NCBI RefSeq assembly: GCF_000378105.1
Contig: NZ_KB899255.1
Location: 1 to 64,000 of the forward strand
Length of the DNA stretch: 64,000 nt
Origin: Rubritalea marina DSM 17716
Lineage (GTDB): Bacteria; Verrucomicrobiota; Verrucomicrobiia; Verrucomicrobiales; Akkermansiaceae
Direction of reading: 5' to 3'
A program made the position numbers and the translations under genes. Numbering within the stretch: the first letter of the stretch is position 1; every line of letters starts with the position of its first letter. This document shows, piece by piece, positions 45,379 to 54,352 of this stretch. The notes under the pieces are model-generated. The model made no database searches. It was given only the letters and a program-made list of their open reading frames with translations, and was not told where the DNA came from.

Positions 45379-46758
45379 TTAGAAGTGGATCGCGTGGCCG
45401 TCTGCGTCGAGCGTGGCCTCGTGGATTGCTTCTGCGAGTGTCGGGTGAGCGTGGATGGTGCTGTGGATCTCGTCCGTGGTGCATTCCATCTCGAGGGCGA
45501 GTCCCATTTCAGCGATGAGCTCAGTGGCGTTGTCGCCAATGATGTGTGCGCCGAGGAGTTCGCCGTGTTCCTTACCGTAGAGGAGTTTGACGAAGCCTTC
45601 GGTGTCTGCCGCTGCTTGTGCCTTACCGATGGCTGCGAATGGGAATTTACCCACTTTGTATTCTACGCCATCTTCCTTGAGTGCGCGCTCGGTCTTGCCG
45701 ACGGAGGCTACTTGTGGGTGGGCATAGGTACAACCTGGGAAGTTGCCTACTTTGCGTGGTACTTTACCTTCAACGAACATTCCTTCTACTGCCTGAACGG
45801 CTTCGAATGAGGCGGTGTGTGCGAGCCACGGTGGGCCAGAGATGTCACCGCATGCGTAGACGTTCGGGATGGATGTTTCGTAACGATCGCCAACCTTGAT
45901 GAAGCCGCGGTCGAGCTCAGGCTCGAGACCGCCAGGGAGTACTGGGGCCACACCGATTGCCACGAGGCAGACATCAGCAGTGATTTGCTGCGTGCCCTTT
46001 GCGTTTTCGACCGTGAGGGTCACGGAGTCGCCATTGTCTAGGGTGCCGGTTACCTTGGTGTCGGTAAGGACGTTGATGCCTTGCTTTTTGAATGATTTAC
46101 CGATTTCAGCACCGATTTCATCGTCTTCAACAGGAAGGATGTTCGGCATCATTTCGATGAGTGTGACTTCGGTGCCGAATGCGTTGTAAATGTATGCAAA
46201 CTCCACGCCAATCGCGCCAGCGCCGATGATGGCGAGTGACTTTGGTTGCTCTTCGAGCACCATGGCTTCCTTGGAGGAAATCACGGACTTGCCGTTGAAT
46301 GGGAGTGGTGGAAGTTCGCGAGACTTACAGCCAGTGGCTACAAGGATGTTTGTGCCTTGGAGTGTTTGTTTGCTGCCGTCAGCAGCGGTGACCTCTACGG
46401 TGTTTTCGCCAGTGACTGCGCCAAAACCTTTGATGTGGTCTACCTTGTTCTTCTTGAAGAGGAACTCGATACCACCTGCGAGGCGGCCTGAGACTTTGCG
46501 GGAACGTGATACAACGGTGGACCAGTCGTACTCAAGGTTGTCGAAGGAGAGACCGAACTCTTTCGCCTTCTTTGTGAGGGTTTGATAGAGTTCCGCGTTT
46601 TTGAGGAGCGCCTTGGTCGGGATACAACCCCAGTTCAGACAGGTGCCGCCTGCTTTATCTACTTCTACACAGGCTACCTTTTTACCGAGTTGTGCAGCGC
46701 GGATTGCGCCGACGTAACCAGCAGGGCCACCACCGATAACAATGAGATCGTATGACAT
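45379..46758 (-). CDS. lpdA: dihydrolipoyl dehydrogenase
   Basis: This is the E3 subunit of pyruvate, 2-oxoglutarate and branched-chain dehydrogenase complexes and of the glycine cleavage system. It reoxidises dihydrolipoamide with NAD+. It shows an FAD site VIGGGPAGYVGAIRAAQLG, the redox disulfide GGTCLNWGCIPTK, an NAD site IGAGAIGVEFAYIYNAFG and the C-terminal His-Glu in HAHPTLAEAIHEA. Its 459 residues are the family norm. It is not next to E1/E2 genes here, so it may serve several complexes. Confidence 0.97.
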   Translation of the reverse strand: MSYDLIVIGGGPAGYVGAIRAAQLGKKVACVEVDKAGGTCLNWGCIPTKALLKNAELYQTLTKKAKEFGLSFDNLEYDWSTVVSRSRKVSGRLAGGIEFLFKKNKVDHIKGFGAVTGENTVEVTAADGSKQTLQGTNILVATGCKSRELPPLPFNGKSVISSKEAMVLEEQPKSLAIIGAGAIGVEFAYIYNAFGTEVTLIEMMPNILPVEDDEIGAEIGKSFKKQGINVLTDTKVTGTLDNGDSVTLTVENAKGTQQITADVCLVAIGVAPVLPGGLEPELDRGFIKVGDRYETSIPNVYACGDISGPPWLAHTASFEAVQAVEGMFVEGKVPRKVGNFPGCTYAHPQVASVGKTERALKEDGVEYKVGKFPFAAIGKAQAAADTEGFVKLLYGKEHGELLGAHIIGDNATELIAEMGLALEMECTTDEIHSTIHAHPTLAEAIHEATLDADGHAIHF

Positions 46759-46971
46759 AATATGCGTCTTTGGTTTGGATGATCGTTCGAGCCAGAATCT
46801 AAGCCAGCTTTCGAGTGCTGGTTAGGTTACGCTTGGACTCGCGTTTAGCAACACTAAACCCGAAGAATGACTCTTATTCATGTAGGCCTTACAGGCGGGG
46901 TGGAATGTTTCCACAAATCGTAAGCGTTGATTTGATGGGAGATGCTGGCGGTTGGCCGCTGATCCTGCTGC

Positions 46972-48363
46972 TTAACCCTGCATATTTTCGAGCTCGATGC
47001 CCTTGGTTTCATGGACGAAGCGTTTGACGAAGAAGATGGAAACGATGGCGCAGATCGCATAGAAGCCGTAGGCGCCCCCTAGTCCAACCCCTGTGAGCAT
47101 GATCGGGAAGGTCATGGTGATGCCGAAGTTGGCGAGCCATTGGGCAAGGCCGCTGACTGCGAGTCCCGAGCCGCGCATCTGGTTTGGGAACATCTCGCCT
47201 AGCATGACCCACATGACTGGTCCCCAGGAGAAGTTGAAGAACATGACAAAGAGGTTCGCTGCGACTAGTGCGATGGGACCGCTGATGCCTTCAAGTTGAA
47301 GATGGCCAGCTTCGCCTTTGGCTGTCATGAAGATGATTGCCATGACGCTCAGGGTGACGCCCATTCCGATGGAGCCGATCATGAGCATGGGCTTGCGGCC
47401 GAGCTTATCGACGCACATGAGAGATACCGAACACGCTGCGATGCTTAGCCCGCCGCTGATGACATTGATGAGCAGGGCTTTGCTTTCATCAAACCCTACT
47501 GATTGCCAGAGTACTGAGCCGTAGTAAAAGACGACGTTGATGCCTACCAATTGTTGGAAGACTGCGAGTCCGATACCTACCCAGACGAGTGGTTTTATGC
47601 CCATGGCGGTGCCGGCAATGTCTTTCATGCTCGGACGGTGGTCGGAAGCGAGGGATTCCTTGATTTCTTGGTACTTTTCTTCTGCGCCGTTACCGATGAG
47701 ACTGGTTAGTACCTTGATGGCGCGATCCTTGCGCCCTTTTGCGGCGAGGAAGCGTGGGCTCTCGGGGATGAAGAATAGACCAAAGAAAAAGGTCACAGCG
47801 GGGATGATTTCGATCCAGAACATCCAGCGCCATGCGTCGTAACCCCAAGCGAATTCGTTGAGTGCTGAGCCGTCGGCCATGCGCACGATGACATAGTTGC
47901 TCAAGAAGGCGCAAAATAGGCCACTGATGATGGCCATTTGCTGGATGGTGGTGAGGCGCCCACGAATCTCTGCCGGGGCGATTTCGCTAATGTATGCTGG
48001 GGTGAGGACGGATGCCGCACCCACAGCGATCCCACCAATGACGCGGTACACGATGAATTCCGCTGAGGCGGTAGAAATCCCCGAACCCCAGGCACTGAGG
48101 GTGAAAAATGCTGCTGAAACGATGAGGATAGTACGGCGGCCAAATGTGTCAGCTAGGTTGGCAGCAAAGAAGGCCCCTACAGCGCAACCTATGAGCATGG
48201 AGGCGACATTAAATCCAGACCCCACGTTGTCGGTTTGAAAGGCTTCCTTCATGCCATCGACGGTGCCATTGATGACGCCGCTGTCGAAGCCGAAGAGGAA
48301 GCCGCCGATGGTGGCCACCACTGAGATGAGAATGATGCGGGCGAGGTTGGTCTGCGAGTCCAT
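46972..48363 (-). CDS. MFS sugar-porter family transporter
   Basis: About 463 residues with 12 predicted membrane segments. Sugar-porter signatures are visible: GFLFGFDSGVINGT in TM1, DTFGRRTILIVSA after TM2, PAEIRGRLTTIQQM, PESPRFLAAKGR after TM6 and DKLGRKPMLMIGS after TM8. It belongs with XylE/GalP-type proton symporters for hexoses or pentoses, or inositol. The ATG at 48363 is chosen over a longer frame that would add a non-family N-terminus. Confidence 0.92.
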   Translation of the reverse strand: MDSQTNLARIILISVVATIGGFLFGFDSGVINGTVDGMKEAFQTDNVGSGFNVASMLIGCAVGAFFAANLADTFGRRTILIVSAAFFTLSAWGSGISTASAEFIVYRVIGGIAVGAASVLTPAYISEIAPAEIRGRLTTIQQMAIISGLFCAFLSNYVIVRMADGSALNEFAWGYDAWRWMFWIEIIPAVTFFFGLFFIPESPRFLAAKGRKDRAIKVLTSLIGNGAEEKYQEIKESLASDHRPSMKDIAGTAMGIKPLVWVGIGLAVFQQLVGINVVFYYGSVLWQSVGFDESKALLINVISGGLSIAACSVSLMCVDKLGRKPMLMIGSIGMGVTLSVMAIIFMTAKGEAGHLQLEGISGPIALVAANLFVMFFNFSWGPVMWVMLGEMFPNQMRGSGLAVSGLAQWLANFGITMTFPIMLTGVGLGGAYGFYAICAIVSIFFVKRFVHETKGIELENMQG

Positions 48364-48459
48364 AGAATTTGTAGAGTGGGGTTTTTTGGGGTGATCAGTC
48401 TGCGTAAATATGCGTAGCAATCACCTGATTTGAACAAGTTAGAAAATCGGCTTGTACCC

Positions 48460-48478
48460 ACAAGTCTACAGGACTTGT
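48460..48478. promoter_or_regulatory. inverted repeat upstream of the sugar transporter
   Basis: acaagtc-N5-gacttgt is a perfect 7-bp dyad about 97 bases upstream of the transporter start. It is a plausible repressor site for sugar-controlled expression. No LacI- or GntR-type regulator is encoded nearby. Confidence 0.35.
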
Positions 48479-48560
48479 TAGTCGGGGTAAATGTCTTTCT
48501 GGATCAGTTGTTTAAGTGGGGGGTGGTTCACTTAGGGGCTGAGAGTCAGGGCGTCGTAGC

Positions 48561-50054
48561 TTAGCGGACACGTTTGAAGTTTGGCAGCTGGATCTTCCCA
48601 TCCACAAATTCTTTGGTGGGTGAGTAGGCGCGGAAGTAGACGAACCAATTTTCGTTTGGCTTGGTCTGCACCCAATTGGCGTCTGCCAGGCCATCGGGTT
48701 TCTCTGGTGAGAAATGGAACTCGAAGTTACCTCGTTCGTTTTTCTTGGTGCCTTCGATATTGGAGCCGACATCGGCGCGGTTCTGTTGGTTGTCGACGAT
48801 GGCGCGGTTGTTCACGTTGTAGACCGTGATGGTCCAGAAGAAGTCTGCGATCTTGATATCACCGGGGATTTCGATGGTATAATGGAAGCTACCATTGAGG
48901 CCCTTGTGCTCATCATCCCGGTAGTTGTCGAGGTAGACTTGTCCCCAGCCTTCATCTTTACCACTGGGGTTCGCAGCGTGGTTGCTGAGACCGTGCATGG
49001 CGATGTCGTTGGTGACTGCCTCGTAGAACCAGGCAGCTCGGCCGTCTAAGTCCATGCCATGATCGCGGTCCTGATTGGGGCTGGATGCTGTGGCGACCTC
49101 CCAGGTGGATGATTCGGGTCCGAACTCCGCGTGCGGAAGGCGTCCCGTTTTGTTGAAGTCGATATTCTTGGTCATCGCTTCGCCCACGAATACGGCTTCT
49201 TTGAGGATTTTTGCTTGGGCGGGATTCGGTACGAAGTCCTTACCGATCTCGACCCCGAGTGGTCTCAGGAAGTCGACGATGATGCGATCTTGTTCACGCA
49301 CTGGGGTTAGGTTGATCGCTTTGTGAAGTGATTTCCAAAATGCCATGCCGCGCTTCTGCATCAGATCTAGCCCTTTTTCTTGGAACAAAGGCTCGCGCTC
49401 TGAGCTAGGCTTGCCGGTGGTGAAGTTGGTGAGCTTGATTTTCTTCATGTCCTCCATGCGTTTCTCGTGGGTGTCGTTGGTGAGACGCACCCCAAAGAAG
49501 ACGTGGTTGGTGTCGGACTTGAAGACCTGGATGTCTGCAGGAATGTCTTTAGGGGGGGCGCATTCGGGCCCTACGAACAAGTATTTCCCCGGCTTGGTCA
49601 TCTGGGCGAGCCCAACTTGCCACATCGTGTGGGTCGCACCGCGCACTGGCGCGTCTGGCATCTCAATGAGGAGCGGGTCCTCGGTGAGGTCTGCAAAGGT
49701 GACGACGTAAGGAGTGGATGTGTTGAAGGTGAGGCCACCGAGCTTGGATTGGTAACTTTCGTGGTAGACGATCTGGCCGCGCTCCACTCCGAGCTCGTCA
49801 TGCACGAACATCCATTCGTAAAAGCCCATGAATGGCACGGACCAGATGTAGGCTTGGCAGGCGCGCTGGAAGTCGATCTCGCTGAAGAGTTGCTGCGACG
49901 ACTCCTGCGTTGGAATACCATTTTCGAAGTTGTTTTCGAAGTTCAGTGTGCCGATGCGCGTTTCGTAGGCTTTGATCGGGGTCTCTTCAGCGCTGAGGGT
50001 GGATATAGAGCTGAGAGCGGCAAGGAGGAATGGGCGGACGGTTTTATGATGCAT
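48561..50054 (-). CDS. exported DUF1254/DUF1214 protein
   Basis: About 497 residues with a signal peptide (residues 1-20, PFLLAALSSISTLSA). The DUF1254 half contains FDVQRACQAYIWSVPFMGFYEWMF-like sequence and the DUF1214 half ends with WTITVYNVNNRAIVDNQQNRADVGSNI and NWVQTKPNENWFVYFRAYSP. The biochemical role of the family is unknown. It is immediately upstream of a beta-barrel gene, the usual neighbour of this family. A deleted relative lies at 24.7 kb. Confidence 0.85.
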   Translation of the reverse strand: MHHKTVRPFLLAALSSISTLSAEETPIKAYETRIGTLNFENNFENGIPTQESSQQLFSEIDFQRACQAYIWSVPFMGFYEWMFVHDELGVERGQIVYHESYQSKLGGLTFNTSTPYVVTFADLTEDPLLIEMPDAPVRGATHTMWQVGLAQMTKPGKYLFVGPECAPPKDIPADIQVFKSDTNHVFFGVRLTNDTHEKRMEDMKKIKLTNFTTGKPSSEREPLFQEKGLDLMQKRGMAFWKSLHKAINLTPVREQDRIIVDFLRPLGVEIGKDFVPNPAQAKILKEAVFVGEAMTKNIDFNKTGRLPHAEFGPESSTWEVATASSPNQDRDHGMDLDGRAAWFYEAVTNDIAMHGLSNHAANPSGKDEGWGQVYLDNYRDDEHKGLNGSFHYTIEIPGDIKIADFFWTITVYNVNNRAIVDNQQNRADVGSNIEGTKKNERGNFEFHFSPEKPDGLADANWVQTKPNENWFVYFRAYSPTKEFVDGKIQLPNFKRVR

Positions 50055-50104
50055 TATGGGAGTTGGTTGCAATTGAGTGGCCTGTTTGATCAGTAATGTG
50101 ATGA

Positions 50105-50902
50105 TTACTTCGGAAAGAGCATGATGAAGTTGAGGCGCAGTCCCCAGCCGCTAGGGCCTTGGTCTGGGGCATCGAGCCAGTAGCGGGCACCGATTCCGAC
50201 TTGGAGCGGATGTCCTGCTATGTTGAGCATTTGGTTGGCTCCAAGGTTGATGGGGGCGCTCCATTGTTCGGACTGCCAATCGTAGGTGGACTCCGTGTTG
50301 AGGTAAATGGAGGTCTTGGTGGGGGTGATGTAGTTGATGAATGGCTGGATGAAGGTGGCATTGACCGAGCTGCGGTCGTCGTCTCCGGCAAAGGAAGCGA
50401 TATGGTTGGTGAGTCCACCGATCGTCCATGGGCCGGTTTGTTTGAGCGCTACCGCGGTCGGGCCGACACCCCATTTGCCTGAACCTAAGTAGTCGTTGCT
50501 GGCCGTGGGGAGCATGAAGACTGGTCCAGCCCCTAGTACCCAATCGCCTACCTTGTCTTTGGGTGAGAAAAATAAGCTTTGTACGGTGTCTCCTGTGCCT
50601 GAGCGGTTTCGAGCCTCGTTGGCGAAGCCGGATTGGTCGATGACTGGCAAGATGGTGCGGGAGATCACGTTCCAATTTTCATTGATGCTGATTGGGATGA
50701 CTGGCTGGATGTTGATGCGCCAGACTTCTCCATTGCCATTGGCACCGTAGCCGCTGTCGTAGTTGGCTTGGATGGGAAAGCTGATCAGGTCCGCAATGGG
50801 GTTGGCCAACTTCTTAGCGAGCTCATCCACTTCTTGCGCCACAGCAGAGGTGATAGAAGCAGCTATACAGAGAAGAGGAGCGAGGGCTTTTGTTTTATAC
50901 AT
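50105..50902 (-). CDS. predicted outer-membrane beta-barrel protein
   Basis: About 265 residues from the ATG at 50902; an ATG 30 bases upstream lengthens the N-terminus. A signal peptide (KALAPLLCIAASITSAVA) is followed by alternating hydrophobic/polar strands and a C-terminal GWGLRLNFIMLFPK, as in outer-membrane proteins. The family resembles the transporter-like (neuromedin-U-named) barrels commonly encoded beside DUF1254 genes. Order on the minus strand is barrel first, DUF1254 second, 50 bases apart, so cotranscription is likely. Confidence 0.75.
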   Translation of the reverse strand: MYKTKALAPLLCIAASITSAVAQEVDELAKKLANPIADLISFPIQANYDSGYGANGNGEVWRINIQPVIPISINENWNVISRTILPVIDQSGFANEARNRSGTGDTVQSLFFSPKDKVGDWVLGAGPVFMLPTASNDYLGSGKWGVGPTAVALKQTGPWTIGGLTNHIASFAGDDDRSSVNATFIQPFINYITPTKTSIYLNTESTYDWQSEQWSAPINLGANQMLNIAGHPLQVGIGARYWLDAPDQGPSGWGLRLNFIMLFPK

Positions 50903-51042
50903 AAATATTTTGTTAGTACAGGTGGCGATCATAGCTGTATAAGGCTAGGTGTGTCACGCAAAATAGGGCTGTGACGGTGCGATGACATCACAGTTCGAGC
51001 TCCTGACTAACAGTGGGGAGGATGTTGGGGGGGTAGGAGTTG

Positions 51043-52158
51043 TTAGCCTCGACGTGGAATCGGGCTACTCACGAGCTCCACCACCAAGCGATGTAGCAGC
51101 ATGCGGTGGTCGAGGCTGGTGGTGACCAGCGATTTGTCCGTGTTGAGACAGGACTCCATTGCTTGCTTGAGGGAAGGGAAGGTGAAGTTGCGCGCGAAGC
51201 GAGAGGCTAGAAACAAGGGGTAGGCATTGACGCCGCCGGCTTTCTTTTGTGGTAGCCAGGCTTTTTCTAGGTCGGGGAGGCGATCTAGCGCGGCATTGAA
51301 GCTGTTGTAGTTGTTGCTTGGTAAGGAGGTTTGCTCTCCGGCTGCTTTTGCCATGAACAGGTTGCGGATGGTGGGGATGAGCGAGGCGCGGAGGATGGCA
51401 ATGGCTGACTCGCCTCGCTCGAGTTGTTGGTCGATGAGTTCGAGGGCTCTTGCTCCATCGCGCTTCTGCAGCGCCTGACCGACTTCGAAGACGATCCCGG
51501 CACGTGAGAGTGGCACCATCTTTTGGATGTCAGATAGTACGACGGTGCGGCGTTCGGTACCGAGGTAGAGGTCGAGCTTGTTGAGCTCACCATTGAGCTG
51601 GCGGGTGTCTTCGCCTGCGAGCATGATGAAGAGCTCGAGTGCGTCGCGCTCGAATACGAGGCCGAGCGGGTCTGAGAGCTTTTGCACCATCAAGGCAACT
51701 TGTTCTTCCCAGCCTTCTTTGCTGGTGTCGAGTTTGTTGTGTTCGACGATGCTTGCGTTTTCCTTGAGCCATTTGTAGAAGGCGCGGCGCTTGTCGATGC
51801 TGGTGGCAGAGAGGATGAAGGTGACCGTGGAGTCGAAGCCTTGTTCAAGGCAGGCCTTCAGTGCTTCGACGCCGAGTTTTGATTGTTCGGCATCGCCGGT
51901 GCGGTCGGAGCCCATGAAGTTGGCGCCTTTGAGCCACACGGTCTTGCTGCCTCCGAAGAATGGTAGTGTGTTGAGTGCCTGGACAACTTCGTGGCAGATG
52001 CGGTTGGCGTCTGCGGAGTCGGTTGCGTCACCGTGGATGACTTCGTCGGCAAAGTCGTCACCATTATCCGGCTTCAAGGAGTTGAACTTCTTTGATGAGG
52101 CTTCGGCGCAGGCGCCTTCATCGGTGCCGCAGAAGACTATGATGTTGTCGGCTGGCAT
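51043..52158 (-). CDS. holA: DNA polymerase III subunit delta
   Basis: Delta opens the sliding clamp as part of the clamp loader. The 371-residue sequence shows the delta pattern: NIIVFCGTDEGACAEA at the N-terminus, ALNTLPFFGGSKTVWLKGANFM, FILSATSIDKRRAFYKWLKE, a central LAGEDTRQLNGELNKLDLYLG, and a C-terminal domain with RGESAIAILRASLIPTIRNLF. It starts 1 base after the DUF2017 stop and so belongs to the clpS operon. Confidence 0.9.
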   Translation of the reverse strand: MPADNIIVFCGTDEGACAEASSKKFNSLKPDNGDDFADEVIHGDATDSADANRICHEVVQALNTLPFFGGSKTVWLKGANFMGSDRTGDAEQSKLGVEALKACLEQGFDSTVTFILSATSIDKRRAFYKWLKENASIVEHNKLDTSKEGWEEQVALMVQKLSDPLGLVFERDALELFIMLAGEDTRQLNGELNKLDLYLGTERRTVVLSDIQKMVPLSRAGIVFEVGQALQKRDGARALELIDQQLERGESAIAILRASLIPTIRNLFMAKAAGEQTSLPSNNYNSFNAALDRLPDLEKAWLPQKKAGGVNAYPLFLASRFARNFTFPSLKQAMESCLNTDKSLVTTSLDHRMLLHRLVVELVSSPIPRRG

Positions 52159-52159
52159 G

Positions 52160-52642
52160 CTAATCGAGGATGTAGTCTAACATGATTGTTTGAATCCGTG
52201 AGTAAAAGTCATAGCGGATCACCGCGGCGAGGAGTGCGGGGTCATCAATGTTTTCGGGATCGATGCCATCTTCAAATTCTTCTTCGAGTTGGCTGAGGTG
52301 AAAGCGTTCTTCGAGTGCGATGCGGGCCTGGTTGATGGCGCCAAACCAGATGTCGGCATCTTCGCGAGAGATTGAGACGGATCCGGTGAGGTCGTTTTCT
52401 TTTTTCGCTGAGCTGATGGTCTTGGAGACGTGGGCGACTTGAGCATTGAATTGGTCGTCGAGCTCGGGGGTCATCAGTTCAGCCCAGTCTTCATCGTCTT
52501 CCATGAAGCCGCCGAGTGATTCGGCGAGCGAGGAACCCGCTTTGAGGCTGGCGTCGGTGCAGATCATGTCGAGCACCTGCCAATCGGTGGCGGAGTCAAC
52601 ATCGATACGGAGGCCTTTATCAAGTGTGGGTGCGACAGTCAT
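52160..52642 (-). CDS. DUF2017 protein
   Basis: The 160-residue, acidic, all-helical protein belongs to DUF2017, which in other bacteria follows clpS. Its start overlaps the clpS stop (ATGA). That position suggests a role in the ClpS/ClpAP protease pathway, but no mechanism is known. No motif beyond the family pattern was found. Confidence 0.82.
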   Translation of the reverse strand: MTVAPTLDKGLRIDVDSATDWQVLDMICTDASLKAGSSLAESLGGFMEDDEDWAELMTPELDDQFNAQVAHVSKTISSAKKENDLTGSVSISREDADIWFGAINQARIALEERFHLSQLEEEFEDGIDPENIDDPALLAAVIRYDFYSRIQTIMLDYILD

Positions 52643-52941
52643 TTTGCTTGCTGAATGGAAGCTTTAAGTTGGTAGCCATGAAGCTGCTGGACGAAGAGTT
52701 CGGCGCGTTCTTTATTGCCACTCCAGACGTGCGATAGGCCGTTATTGTGCACTTCCATCATGAGCTTTTCGGCCATGCTTTTGTTGTAGCCAAAGACGCG
52801 CTGCAGGACGAGGGTGACATAGTTCTGAAGATTCACTGGGTCGTCGAAGACCACGACCGACCAAGGTGGTGCTTTTTGGGTCTTGGTTTGGCTACTCGTT
52901 TTGGTTTCTGAAGATCCCGAACTCATGTGTGTGGTCATCAT
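52639..52941 (-). CDS. clpS: ATP-dependent Clp protease adaptor
   Basis: ClpS delivers N-degron substrates to ClpAP. The core PPWSVVVFDDPVNLQNYVTLVLQRVFGYNKSMAEKLMMEVHNNG has the DDP loop and the Val/Met/Leu pocket seen in ClpS, and a His (EVHNNG) that fits the N-degron site. About 100 residues from the ATG at 52941; an ATG at 52926 is an option. The frame is open further upstream, but that would run into the divergent gene. Confidence 0.92.
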   Translation of the reverse strand: MMTTHMSSGSSETKTSSQTKTQKAPPWSVVVFDDPVNLQNYVTLVLQRVFGYNKSMAEKLMMEVHNNGLSHVWSGNKERAELFVQQLHGYQLKASIQQAK

Positions 52942-53040
52942 GCCCACAGATGCGTCGCGCTTCAATCTCGAATGTTTCGTGTGTTCAAGATTTGAGGTTG
53001 TTTGGTGGTGTATTGCCTGACTAGTGTGGCAATCACGTTT

Positions 53041-53661
53041 ATGGATGTTCAGCAAAACCGTTCTCTCAGATGTGCCTATTTCTGTATCATGGCGCCCTTT
53101 TTGGGCATTCTGTTGTCGGCGTTGGTTGGGGATCGTTGGTTTCATTCAGCTGCTGAGGTCTCGGCGATGTTAGCGATTCTGGCGGGTTTTTTGTCGGCGC
53201 TTTATGTGTTGTTGCAGAAGCGAGTGGCGGGCTATCGGAGTATTGCATTGGTGGCATTGATTGGTTTGGTGATCAATGGGTTGTGTTTGATTGTGCTGCC
53301 GATCGCCGCGTACGTCATGCCGGAGGTGCAACGCAAGCAGCATCGAGAGCAACTCGATAAGGATCTCCTTGCGATGAATGGCTTTCTGCCGCAACAGGTG
53401 GATGAATTCACCCGCTTTGATAGGGTGAACTTGGTCGATGGTGAGGTGATTGAGGTCAAACTTACCTTGTCGGACGCTGTGCTGGCGCAGATTGATCCCG
53501 AGCTCTGGCTGAGTCAAACGGTGCCGGCGATCCAACAAGCCATGAGAACTTTTCCTTTCTACGCCTACACGGATCAGGGCTATCAATTGAAGTATTCTTA
53601 CTATTCAAGCTCCGAGGAATTGATCTCGGAAATTTATCTCACTGGCAATGAGCGGCAATAA
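53041..53661 (+). CDS. membrane protein of unknown function
   Basis: About 206 residues from the ATG at 53041. Three hydrophobic segments (about 12-32, 42-60 and 68-92) are followed by a charged soluble domain of about 110 residues. The domain has a conserved-looking GFLPQQVDEFTRFDRVNLVDGEVIEVKLTL and a Tyr-rich end. The topology is clear, but no family was recognised. It is divergent from clpS. It precedes the polyketide operon by 62 bases without an obvious terminator, so partial read-through is possible. Confidence 0.65.
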   Translation: MDVQQNRSLRCAYFCIMAPFLGILLSALVGDRWFHSAAEVSAMLAILAGFLSALYVLLQKRVAGYRSIALVALIGLVINGLCLIVLPIAAYVMPEVQRKQHREQLDKDLLAMNGFLPQQVDEFTRFDRVNLVDGEVIEVKLTLSDAVLAQIDPELWLSQTVPAIQQAMRTFPFYAYTDQGYQLKYSYYSSSEELISEIYLTGNERQ

Positions 53662-53722
53662 AGTGTTAGCTCAGTCAATGAATGGAGCAGCTTGGCCTTC
53701 CGCCTGCTGTGGTTCTTAAGGT

Positions 53723-54352
53723 ATGGAGCGCATCATCGAACCTGAATTATTGGATCACATCGATCCTCAGAGCTCTGAGGCGCGGCGCAGTCGCTTTGAC
53801 TTGAGGCTGATCAATTTCTTGATGGGTGGTGAGCGTTGGATTTTGGATGAGATTGGACAGCATCCGGAGATTCGTCGAGTGCTTGAGCTTGGTGCTGGTG
53901 AAGGGTGGCTGGCGCAGCGGATCGCCCATCGCTATCCTCAGCTCGAAGTATTGGCATTGGATCAGGTGCCAGCACCGCCAGATCTGGGCTCGGGTGTGGA
54001 GTGGATTCAGGGGGATGTGATGGAGCAATCGACCCATTGTGGTGCTGAGACTTTGGTGGTGGCGAACATGTTTTTGCACCATTTTGATGAGGAACAGCTC
54101 GGTAGGATTGGTGCTGCGTATGGTGGTGCTGGAGTTTGGCTGTGCCACGAGCCCCTGCGCACCCGTGCCACCTTAAATTTAGCGCGCTGCATGTTGCCGT
54201 TTGTGGGGGCAGTGACGCGCCACGATATGTTGGTAAGTATTCGCGCTGGTTTTGTGGAGTGTGCACTGGGCGAGCAGTTGGCTGAGTCATGCCAATGGGA
54301 TGAGCAGCGCTCGGTGTTTGGTGGGCTGAGGAGCAAGGCGGTGCGCAGATGA
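53723..54352 (+). CDS. SAM-dependent methyltransferase of the type III PKS operon
   Basis: The 209-residue class I methyltransferase has motif I RVLELGAGEGWLAQRIA (residues 52-68), an acidic post-I EVLALDQVP, and VEWIQGDVM. It is the first of three genes linked by 4-base ATGA overlaps, followed by a FAD oxidoreductase and a type III polyketide synthase. It probably methylates the polyketide product on oxygen or carbon. The exact acceptor is not predictable. Confidence 0.88.
   Translation: MERIIEPELLDHIDPQSSEARRSRFDLRLINFLMGGERWILDEIGQHPEIRRVLELGAGEGWLAQRIAHRYPQLEVLALDQVPAPPDLGSGVEWIQGDVMEQSTHCGAETLVVANMFLHHFDEEQLGRIGAAYGGAGVWLCHEPLRTRATLNLARCMLPFVGAVTRHDMLVSIRAGFVECALGEQLAESCQWDEQRSVFGGLRSKAVRR

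Noticed and set aside
46815-47027. Small plus-strand frame between lpdA and the sugar transporter
   Set aside because: It overlaps the transporter's C-terminus antisense and has no recognisable product or ribosome-binding site.
52942-53145. Longer clpS start adding 68 residues
   Set aside because: The extra residues do not resemble ClpS and the start would lie inside the divergent membrane-protein gene.
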